A DNA stretch of 64,000 nucleotides from G963664115 sp965216035 (GTDB lineage: Bacteria > Acidobacteriota > Terriglobia > 20CM-2-55-15): the NCBI GenBank assembly GCA_965216035.1, contig CBDCFM010000017.1, forward strand, positions 310,001 through 374,000. Direction: 5' to 3'. The notes beneath the pieces are model-generated. The model was given only the letters and a program-made list of their open reading frames with translations, was not told the origin of the DNA and searched no databases. Shown here piece by piece: positions 25,890-32,732 of the stretch. Made by a program: the position numbers and the translations under genes. The stretch's first letter is position 1, and each line of letters opens with the position of its first letter.

Positions 25890-27110
25890 CTAAATCACTT
25901 CCTGCGCTTTCAGTTCCGCTATCTGCTCTGGGGTGTAACCCAGTTCAGTGCTCAGAATTTCGGCGTTGTGCTCACCCAATTTCGGAGCTGGATCTGTACG
26001 CGGTTCCAGATTCGCCGAAAGTTTGGCCACTGGGCCCACCAGTCTCACCGAGCCGAGAACGGGGTCGGGCACATCGATCATCAGTTTGCGGGCAGCGACG
26101 TGAGGATCTTCAAAGATGTCCTGAGCATTTTGCACGGGACCGACGGGCAGCCCCACAGCCAGCAGCTTTTCGGTGGCTTCGGCCCGGGTATTTTGAGCAA
26201 ACCACTCGTTGATAACGTCGCCCAACCAACCGGACATGTTTCCAGCGCGCTCGGGGCCCGATTGCGTCCCCTCGTGCCCACTCAGATCGGGCCGGCCTAT
26301 GGCCTCGCAAAACTTGCCCCAGTCGCGCTCAGTGGCGACGATCAGGCCAACATAGCCATCCTTGCACTCGAAGGGTCCCCACGGGGCCATATACGGCTCG
26401 CGCCCCCGCGACAGTGTGGTTCCAGCCATCGAGTAGGCCGAGACTGAACGTTCAGCCAGCCCGATAATGGTGTCGTACATGGAGACATCAATGTACTGCC
26501 CTTTTCCGGTGTCCTTTCGCTGATACAGGGCCAACGCAATGGCGTTCGCCGCGTTCATACCCGAGACGATGTCGCCCAGAGCCGCGCCCAGCCACGTTGG
26601 AGGACCATCGGCCTGGCCGCAGGAATGCATCATCCCGCCCATCGCCTGGGCCACGATGTCGTAAGCCGGTCGCTTGCTGTACGGTCCCAGGTAACCCTCC
26701 AGGCTGCCAAAACCCGAAATACAGGTATAAATGAGGTGGGGATTCAGCCCTGACAGTGCTGTGTACCCGATACCCATATCATCGAGCAGACCGGGCCGGA
26801 AGTTTTCCACAACGACATCCGAATCCTTCGCCAATTTACGAAAGAGCTCGCGGCCCTTTTCGCTCTTCAGGTTAAGGGTCAGACTGCGTTTGTTGCGATT
26901 AAACCGGAGGAAGTAACCGCTCTGGGTTTCACCCTTGTCGTTCTTGAGTTTCGGCGCACCTCCACGGGCGGTGTCACCGCCTTGGGGGCGTTCAACTTTG
27001 ATTACGCTGGCTCCCTGGTCGGCCAACATCATCGTGCAATACGGACCAGCCACCTGAATTTCGAAACTCAGCACTTTGATGCCTTCGAGAGGTCTTCTGG
27101 GGCGACTCAC
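25890..27110 (-). CDS. CaiB/BaiF family (class III) CoA-transferase
   Basis: A 406-residue class III CoA-transferase. The N-terminal block LEGIKVLSFEIQVAGPYCTM is followed by MLADQGASVIKVERPQGGD. VVENFRPGLLDDMGIGY near 105 precedes the active-site aspartate region (LGDIVSGMNAANAIALALYQ near 165). GTG at 27110, six bases after GGAGG, is chosen as start. A longer in-frame extension to 27467 runs through the candidate RNA region and lacks protein-like composition. It is first in the minus operon with thiolase, mutase, hydratase and ligase. It transfers CoA between carboxylic acids. Confidence 0.9.
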   Translation of the reverse strand: MSRPRRPLEGIKVLSFEIQVAGPYCTMMLADQGASVIKVERPQGGDTARGGAPKLKNDKGETQSGYFLRFNRNKRSLTLNLKSEKGRELFRKLAKDSDVVVENFRPGLLDDMGIGYTALSGLNPHLIYTCISGFGSLEGYLGPYSKRPAYDIVAQAMGGMMHSCGQADGPPTWLGAALGDIVSGMNAANAIALALYQRKDTGKGQYIDVSMYDTIIGLAERSVSAYSMAGTTLSRGREPYMAPWGPFECKDGYVGLIVATERDWGKFCEAIGRPDLSGHEGTQSGPERAGNMSGWLGDVINEWFAQNTRAEATEKLLAVGLPVGPVQNAQDIFEDPHVAARKLMIDVPDPVLGSVRLVGPVAKLSANLEPRTDPAPKLGEHNAEILSTELGYTPEQIAELKAQEVI

Positions 27111-27249
27111 TGATGTCCTCCAATTTTGGGAACGGAGATCAAGAAGAGGTAGACAGAAGGAACGAACTTTATAATACTTCCTGCCCCAACACAAGTGACC
27201 CATTGGAGCCGACTTCGGCCGCTTTGAGTCGCTGAAACTCAGGTAGTGG

Positions 27250-27481
27250 GTCAGGTAATTCGAGTCAGTCTTTGAGCGGTGCGACTCGATATCGTCGGTC
27301 TGCCAGGTCCCTGTGGACCCCGGATCGGTCGCAACACCACCCATCGTCGTCGATCGCTCGGTCGATGGCTGATGGGTGATGGGATGGAGATCACGTGCGG
27401 CCAGGCGAAATCGGCAATCACCCGAACGGAGACCCGGAAACCAGTCGATGGTCGGGGGCTCAGCCACGACCTGACTTTTTT
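27250..27481 (+). ncRNA. candidate structured RNA or leader between divergent operons
   Basis: GTCAGGT (27250-27256) pairs perfectly with ACCTGAC (27469-27475), directly followed by six Ts (27476-27481). Inside are CGAGTC/GACTCG (27261-27288), GGTCC-CTGT-GGACC (27306-27319), CACCCATC/GATGGGTG (27338-27378) and GGTCG/CGACC (27450-27471). The last shares three bases with the closing stem, so the two are partly exclusive. It could be a stand-alone small RNA or a terminator-controlled leader of the mutase B12-subunit operon that begins 140 bp later. It matches no riboswitch class I know. I see no convincing B12 box. Confidence 0.35.
27450..27481 (+). terminator. putative intrinsic terminator
   Basis: GGTCG/CGACC with an inner GGC-TCA-GCC is followed after TGAC by TTTTTT. 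It is oriented on the plus strand, between the CoA operon start and the mutase B12-subunit gene, where no upstream plus-strand coding gene exists. It therefore ends either a small RNA or a leader. Confidence 0.45.
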
Positions 27482-27621
27482 AATTCGGTGGTTGCCATAG
27501 TCCTTTATTATCGTAACCTCTGGGTACCGCTCCTTTGACTGAGCGCTGGAGCGACCTGATTGCGGGTCGACTGGCAGGTCCGAGATCACACTCGGCACTG
27601 TTTTCCGGAGACATTCGAACT

Positions 27622-28023
27622 ATGACGGACGAGAAAATCCGCGTTGTCGTCGCAAAGCCCGGCCTGGACGGTCATGACCGCGGCGCAAAAGTGATTGCGC
27701 GCGCCTTTCGTGATGCCGGCTTCGAAGTCATTTACACTGGTCTGAGGCAAACGCCTGAGCAAATCGTCAACGCAGCTCTTCAGGAAGACGCTGACGTCAT
27801 TGGTATTTCGGTACTTTCAGGAGCACATATGACGCTTTGCCCGCAAATCACGGCACTGATGAAGAAGGAAGGCCTCGACGATGTCATGGTCGTAGTCGGC
27901 GGTATTATTCCGGACCAGGACATCCTGGACCTGAAGACGTGCGGTGTTTCTGAGGTATTTCAACCCGGAGCATCCACCCAGGACATCGTCGCCTTCGTCC
28001 AGGAAAACGTACGCAGGAAATGA
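27622..28023 (+). CDS. acyl-CoA mutase small (cobalamin-binding) subunit
   Basis: A 133-residue B12-binding Rossmann domain. KPGLDGHDRGAKVIARAF near residue 13 holds the DxHxxG histidine that coordinates cobalt. SVLSGAHM near 63 and GGIIPDQD near 93 complete the cofactor pocket. The size fits stand-alone small subunits such as IcmB/HcmB or the C-terminal domain of MutB. It is divergent from the operon that encodes the large subunit and lies upstream of cofC, cofE and npdG on the same strand. ATG at 27622 is preferred over the upstream in-frame ATG at 27535. Confidence 0.93.
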   Translation: MTDEKIRVVVAKPGLDGHDRGAKVIARAFRDAGFEVIYTGLRQTPEQIVNAALQEDADVIGISVLSGAHMTLCPQITALMKKEGLDDVMVVVGGIIPDQDILDLKTCGVSEVFQPGASTQDIVAFVQENVRRK

Positions 28024-28140
28024 AAGGGATTCCAGGAAGCACTCCTATTCCACGAACCGCAACTCGCCGCCTGTGGTGCAAACCTGGGGCGCCGCACACT
28101 GCCAACCCCTCAGCCGACACAGTAGCATTCGATTTTCACA

Positions 28141-28794
28141 ATGCGATATGCCCTGGTACCGGTTAAGGAATTGTCGCACGCGAAGGAGCGGTTGTCCCCC
28201 CTTCTGTCGCCGGATCAACGGCACGCGCTGGCGGCGGCCATGCTCGATGACGTCGTCTCGGCTCTGGAGCACGCTTCGAATCTGGAACGCATTGTCTTGG
28301 TCACGCGCGATGCTCACGCCATATCGCTGGCCGGGCGGAGAGGATTCGAGGTGGTAGACGGGGGTCCCGATCAGGGCTTGACCGAAGCGGTCGAAATAGG
28401 CATCCGAGAGTGCCGCGACCGCGGCGCCAGTTCGCTTCTGTTTGTTCCCGGGGATATCCCCCTGTTAACGCCGGATGATGTCGATTGCGTACTGGAACAC
28501 GGCACACGGCACGACATCGTAATCGTGCCTTCATGGGACAGCCGAGGCACCAACACTGTTCTCCTCGCGCCCCCTGACGTGCTTCCGTTGCAGTTCAGTT
28601 CCTGGAGCTTTTTCCCGCACGTAAAGCAGGCCAAGCAGGCGGGACTCTCCTACAAGGTACTGCGACTGCCGCGCGTGGCATTGGATATCGATACGCCGGA
28701 AGACCTGGCGCGACTGATGCCGAAGGCGATGGGGACGCGCAGTTACTCGGTGTTGGAACAGATGGGACTTCTCGCCAAGATAGCGACACGATAA
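28141..28794 (+). CDS. cofC: 2-phospho-L-lactate guanylyltransferase (F420 biosynthesis)
   Basis: A 217-residue nucleotidyltransferase-fold CofC/FbiD enzyme that activates 2-phospholactate or phosphoenolpyruvate with GTP. ALVPVKELSHAKERLSPLLS at the N-terminus is the nucleotide-binding start. VVDGGPDQGLTEAVEIGI lies near 75, FVPGDIPLLTPDDV near 101 carries the metal-binding Asp, and WDSRGTNTVLLAPPDVL near 125 follows. Its product is the substrate of CofD (19117). It lies 12 bp upstream of cofE. Confidence 0.93.
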   Translation: MRYALVPVKELSHAKERLSPLLSPDQRHALAAAMLDDVVSALEHASNLERIVLVTRDAHAISLAGRRGFEVVDGGPDQGLTEAVEIGIRECRDRGASSLLFVPGDIPLLTPDDVDCVLEHGTRHDIVIVPSWDSRGTNTVLLAPPDVLPLQFSSWSFFPHVKQAKQAGLSYKVLRLPRVALDIDTPEDLARLMPKAMGTRSYSVLEQMGLLAKIATR

Positions 28795-28806
28795 TGACGA
28801 CATAAA

Positions 28807-29574
28807 ATGCCTTCTGAAATACGCGTCATCGGATTGCGGGGATTGCCCGACATTACACCGGCCCTTGACCTGGCATCGGAAATCACAAAAGCGGTCAAGG
28901 CCGAGGGCCTGACCCTGGGCGCAGACGACGGTTTAGCCGACATCCTAGTGGTCACACAAAAAGTGGTTTCCAAATCGGAAGGACGGTTGGTGGATCTCCA
29001 GACCGTTACGCCCTCTCCGTTTGCGGAACAGTTTGCCCACAGGTACGAAAAGGATCCACGCGTGGTCGAGGTGGTTCTGCGGGAAAGCAGGCGCATCGTA
29101 AAAATGGACCACGGCACGATCATTTCGGAGACGCATCATGGATTCGTGTGCGCCAATGCAGGGGTAGACGAATCGAACCTGGAGGATGATCAGACCGTGG
29201 CCTTGCTACCGGTGGACGCTGATCGTTCGGCAAGGCAACTGCGGACTGCGATCGGAAAACGGGTCGCGATCGAACCCGCAATTATCATCTCGGACACGTT
29301 TGGGCGGCCGTGGCGGGACGGCCTGGTCAATGTCGCCATCGGTGTAGCAGGCCTGGCGCCGCTCACCGACTACCGGGACTTGCCCGACACCGGAGGCCGC
29401 ATCATGAAAATGACAGCCCTGGCGATAGCGGATGAACTGGCATCAGCAGCGGAACTGGTGATGGGCAAACTGGATAGGGTTCCCGTGGCGCTGATCCGAG
29501 GATATTCTCACACACCGGGCGAAGGGGCCGCCCGAGAGCTGATTCGGCCGCCTGAAAAAGACATGTTTCGATAG
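28807..29574 (+). CDS. cofE: F420-0:gamma-glutamyl ligase
   Basis: A 255-residue CofE/FbiB-type ligase that adds glutamates to F420-0 using GTP. LADILVVTQKVVSKSEGR near residue 42 is the family hallmark. RIVKMDHGTIISETHHGFVC near 98, ANAGVDESNLEDDQTVALLP near 117, and ISDTFGRPWRDGLVNVAIGV near 160 follow. It is the single-domain version, without the C-terminal FMN reductase domain of mycobacterial FbiB. It lies between cofC and npdG. Confidence 0.95.
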   Translation: MPSEIRVIGLRGLPDITPALDLASEITKAVKAEGLTLGADDGLADILVVTQKVVSKSEGRLVDLQTVTPSPFAEQFAHRYEKDPRVVEVVLRESRRIVKMDHGTIISETHHGFVCANAGVDESNLEDDQTVALLPVDADRSARQLRTAIGKRVAIEPAIIISDTFGRPWRDGLVNVAIGVAGLAPLTDYRDLPDTGGRIMKMTALAIADELASAAELVMGKLDRVPVALIRGYSHTPGEGAARELIRPPEKDMFR

Positions 29575-29593
29575 TCAGAGGGAGGATGATTAC

Positions 29594-30247
29594 GTGAAGA
29601 TAGCGATCTTGGGTGGGACTGGAGAACAGGGGCCGGGACTGGCGTTGCGCTGGGCACAATCGGGAGAGGAAATCATCATTGGGTCGCGCACCCGTGAAAA
29701 AGCCGAAAAGGTTGCCGCTGAATTGAATGCCGAACAGCCCGGGGCAGCGATCCTGGGCATGACGAATGCTGGGGCCGCCAAAACCGCTGAAATTGTCGTC
29801 CTAACCGTGCCCTATTCAGCACACCTGAAGACGCTGGAAAGCGTTAAGGAACAGGTCCAAGGCAAGATCTTTATTGACGTTTCGGTGCCGCTCGACCCTG
29901 ACAACCCACGACACATGAAAATGCCGGCTGCGGGTTCGGCCACCGAGGAAGCACAGGAATTCCTCGGTCCAGCGACGAAGGTCGTCGCAGCATTCCAGAA
30001 TGTCGCAGCCCATCTGCTGCGCGACCCCAACCACACCATCGACTGCGATGTGCTGATTTGTGGAAACGATAAGGACGCACGAAAGACGGTTGGGGAATTA
30101 GTGGCCAAGATGGGCTTTAACGTCCATGACGTTGGCACGGCCGACAGCGCCCGCGTGATCGAAGGCATGACGTCGATTCTGATTCGCCTGAATATTCGAA
30201 ACAAGGTGAAGGCTGGCGGCATCCGCCTGACAGGACTTCCCAAATAG
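29594..30247 (+). CDS. npdG: NADPH-dependent F420 reductase
   Basis: A 217-residue Rossmann enzyme that exchanges hydride between NADP(H) and F420. The dinucleotide motif is IAILGGTGEQGPGLALRW. GSRTREKAEKVAAEL near 34 contains the Ser-Arg that selects NADPH. VVLTVPYSAH lies near 72, and DVSVPLDPDNPRHMKMP near 97. The start is GTG at 29594, eight bases after GGGAGG. It is last of the cofC-cofE-npdG run, providing reduced F420 for enzymes such as the protein at 20109. Confidence 0.93.
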   Translation: MKIAILGGTGEQGPGLALRWAQSGEEIIIGSRTREKAEKVAAELNAEQPGAAILGMTNAGAAKTAEIVVLTVPYSAHLKTLESVKEQVQGKIFIDVSVPLDPDNPRHMKMPAAGSATEEAQEFLGPATKVVAAFQNVAAHLLRDPNHTIDCDVLICGNDKDARKTVGELVAKMGFNVHDVGTADSARVIEGMTSILIRLNIRNKVKAGGIRLTGLPK

Positions 30248-30445
30248 ATCGCCCTCGATTGCATCCCGTCGAAATGCGGTCGACTATTCCTGCGGCGCCT
30301 GCGTGTCGCCGTTTCGAACTGCCTTCTCGTCAGGACAGCGCTTTGGCGCCTCGCTCCCCTCGATTTCCCGCAACTGAAAGAGTAGAATACGCGTCTCAGG
30401 ACACCCGCGCACAGAGTAGGAGGCAAAGAAATAGGAGGAAAATGG

Positions 30446-31297
30446 ATGGGCACTAAGATTCTAGTTATATCGCTGACGGCCGTGGTGGGCGTCGCCCTCG
30501 CTGCTGTAACAGCGGCGACGCAGGGGCCGGAGCAACCGCCGGTAGAGATCAGTGAAGTGGCTGACGGCTTGTACGTCGTTACTGGTCCGGGAGGCAACGT
30601 CGGCGTACGCGTTACATCGGAAGGTGTTGTCGTCATCGATGACAAGTTCGAGGACAACTACAACGACATCATTGCCGGCATCGAGAGCGTCACGGACCAG
30701 CCGATCCGGTACGTTTTAAATACTCACCATCATGGTGACCACACCGGCAGCAACGAGCAGTTTGCGGCGCTCGCACCGATATTGGCACACGAAAACGTAC
30801 GCACGAACATCCTTCGAAACGATCAGCCCGGAGCGCCATCCATCGTCTACACCGACCAAACGGCCCTCTACCTGGGCGATGCCAGGGTCGAAGCCCGCTA
30901 TATGGGCCGCGGACATACCGATGGTGACTCCGTCATCTATTTTCCGGACCTGCGTGTCGTCCACATGGGAGATCTGTCTTTTGGGGGGGCCGCGCCCTAC
31001 ATCGACTTCGGCAACGGGGGAAGCGCCATCGAATTGATCAGCGCATACGACAGTGTTCTCGCGCTGGATTTTGACACAGCTATTCCCGGTCACGGGAACC
31101 TAATGACGAAGGCCGACGTCGCAGCTTTTCGGGACGCGTTCCAGGAGCTTCTCGACACCGGCCGGCAACTGATATCGGATGGCGTTTCCGAGGAGGACCT
31201 GGCTGCGCGCCTGGCTCAGGAAATTCCGGAATTGAGTTACGAGACCGGTTTCCCGGCCCGGAGCATTCCGGGGATTTACGCGGAACTCTCAGAGTAG
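30446..31297 (+). CDS. secreted metallo-beta-lactamase-fold hydrolase
   Basis: A 283-residue MBL-fold protein with a Sec signal peptide (hydrophobic residues 5-24). Zinc ligands are NTHHHGDHTGSNEQF near residue 92 (HxHxDH), GRGHTDGDSVIYFPDLRVVH near 155, and the late His in TAIPGHGNLM near 214. The family includes class B3-like lactamases and quinoprotein relay enzymes. Nothing here identifies a beta-lactam substrate. It is monocistronic, with a strong terminator 40 bp after the stop. Confidence 0.88.
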   Translation: MGTKILVISLTAVVGVALAAVTAATQGPEQPPVEISEVADGLYVVTGPGGNVGVRVTSEGVVVIDDKFEDNYNDIIAGIESVTDQPIRYVLNTHHHGDHTGSNEQFAALAPILAHENVRTNILRNDQPGAPSIVYTDQTALYLGDARVEARYMGRGHTDGDSVIYFPDLRVVHMGDLSFGGAAPYIDFGNGGSAIELISAYDSVLALDFDTAIPGHGNLMTKADVAAFRDAFQELLDTGRQLISDGVSEEDLAARLAQEIPELSYETGFPARSIPGIYAELSE

Positions 31298-31337
31298 TCT
31301 CTGAGGGGTTCATAGATCTTGTGCCCCGCCCCACAAA

Positions 31338-31363
31338 GCGCCCTGCGGGGCGCAATGATTTTT
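31338..31363 (+). terminator. intrinsic terminator of MBL-fold gene
   Basis: GCGCCC-TGCG-GGGCGC (31338-31353) is a 6-bp GC stem with tetraloop, followed by AATGATTTTT. It lies 41 bp after the stop of the gene ending at 31297. Confidence 0.75.
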
Positions 31364-31417
31364 AGGTTGATGGGCGCCGCACCCATCCCTGCCCCGATTC
31401 CCGTCTTTGTTTAGAGA

Positions 31418-32599
31418 ATGCGCTTTTCCGAACTGACCACGCAATTCCCTGATTCAACGAATCGGCTCTACAAACGGCTCGCGAAGTTGAAATCCGAGGG
31501 CATCAAAAGCGTTGATCTCATCGAGGGTAGTGCGAGCAACATCGGGATCGGGTTTCCTCAAGAAATACTCGACGGGATTCTTAAGGATGCTTCCCGCCAG
31601 GCTCAGACGTATCGTCCCGATTCTCTCGGTCAGCGTGTGGCGCGTGATGCCATTGGGGCACACTACGGAAATCGGGCGGTGTCTCCCGAACGCATCCTGC
31701 TCACTCCAGGAACCAGCATCGCCTACTGGTACGCCTTCAAACTCCTGTGCGAGGCGGGAGACAATGTTCTCTGCCCTGTGCCCGCTTATCCCTTGTTCGA
31801 CTACATCGGTCGTCTTGCTGGAGTTGGTATCTCACATTACCGCCTCGACGAGGATCGGAGTTGGCAGATCGACCTGGAGAACCTGGAATATCGAATTACC
31901 GGACAGACTCGCGCCATTGTTCTGATCTCACCTCACAACCCCACGGGAATGGTGGCACGCCGGGATCAGATCGAAGGCGTTGCCAGGATCGCCCGTCGCC
32001 ACCAAATCCCGATAATCTCGGATGAGGTCTTTTCGAATTTCACGTTCGAGAGCGCCCCGGTTCCGCGGCCTTTGGAGACAGACGCACCTCTGGTCTTCAC
32101 TTTGAACGGCTTTTCAAAGATGTATGCCCTGCCCGGGCTCAAACTCGGGTGGATGGCAGTTACCGGTGAAGACGCCCTTGTTCGAAAGTCCATGATGACA
32201 TTGGAGTTGATCGCTGATACGTTTCTCTCCGTTAACGAAATCGCACAGTTTTCAGTATCGGATATCTTTGATCAGGGAACGGCGTTCCTGGGACGCTACA
32301 AGGAGCAGGTTCTGATGTGCCGAAACATCGCGCTTGAAATGCTGGGGCCGGCTGTCCGGATTCCGCCTATGGGCGGCTTTTACGTGGTGGTTCCCTTTGG
32401 CGCAGATAGATCTCACGCGGAAAAATCTCACGCTGCAGAAGAGGACCTAGCGATCACCCTGTTGGAGGAAGACCACGTCCTCGTCCATCCCGGATACTTC
32501 TATGACATCGCAGGGCATCACCTCGTTTTTTCGTTTCTCCACGCGAGTGACATCTTGAGAGAAACTCTTCCAAGGATTCGGAGGCGTCTCGGGACCTGA
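31418..32599 (+). CDS. class I/II PLP-dependent aminotransferase
   Basis: A 393-residue fold-type I aminotransferase of the AspC/AlaA group. LTPGTSIAYWYAFKLLCEAG near residue 92 binds the cofactor phosphate. ISPHNPTGMVARR near 170 holds the PLP-contacting Asn, and SDEVFSNFTFE near 204 the Asp region. The Schiff-base lysine is in LNGFSKMYALPGLKLGWM near 235. The substrate arginine is probably in the HHLVFSFLHASD tail region, where the usual R..F/R..Y pattern is weak. The donor/acceptor pair is unknown. Confidence 0.9.
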   Translation: MRFSELTTQFPDSTNRLYKRLAKLKSEGIKSVDLIEGSASNIGIGFPQEILDGILKDASRQAQTYRPDSLGQRVARDAIGAHYGNRAVSPERILLTPGTSIAYWYAFKLLCEAGDNVLCPVPAYPLFDYIGRLAGVGISHYRLDEDRSWQIDLENLEYRITGQTRAIVLISPHNPTGMVARRDQIEGVARIARRHQIPIISDEVFSNFTFESAPVPRPLETDAPLVFTLNGFSKMYALPGLKLGWMAVTGEDALVRKSMMTLELIADTFLSVNEIAQFSVSDIFDQGTAFLGRYKEQVLMCRNIALEMLGPAVRIPPMGGFYVVVPFGADRSHAEKSHAAEEDLAITLLEEDHVLVHPGYFYDIAGHHLVFSFLHASDILRETLPRIRRRLGT

Positions 32600-32732
32600 G
32601 TCACGCGTCATCGGGTGAAAGTCGACGCAGAGCTGCACCGTAATTCGTCCGGTTAACGACGTGTCTGACACTTCGGCTACCGCTAACGATGTCTCTGTTG
32701 CCTGGTGTTTACAACGTTGCTGGAATTCACAG

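Noticed and set aside
27111..27467. N-terminal extension of the CaiB-type transferase
   Set aside because: The extension has no family similarity and coincides with the RNA candidate. GTG at 27110 has an ideal ribosome binding site and matches the family N-terminus.
27250..27481. cobalamin or thiamine riboswitch
   Set aside because: GGAGACC near 27428 resembles part of a B12 box, but the surrounding conserved core (GCCACTG, GGGAAGG) is absent. No THI-box motifs are found.
30446..31297. beta-lactam resistance gene
   Set aside because: The MBL fold and HxHxDH are present, but these occur in many unrelated hydrolases and nothing specific to lactamases is visible.
32640..32700. direct repeat TAACGAxGTxTCTG
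   Set aside because: Two imperfect 14-bp copies in a short intergenic region; could easily be chance.
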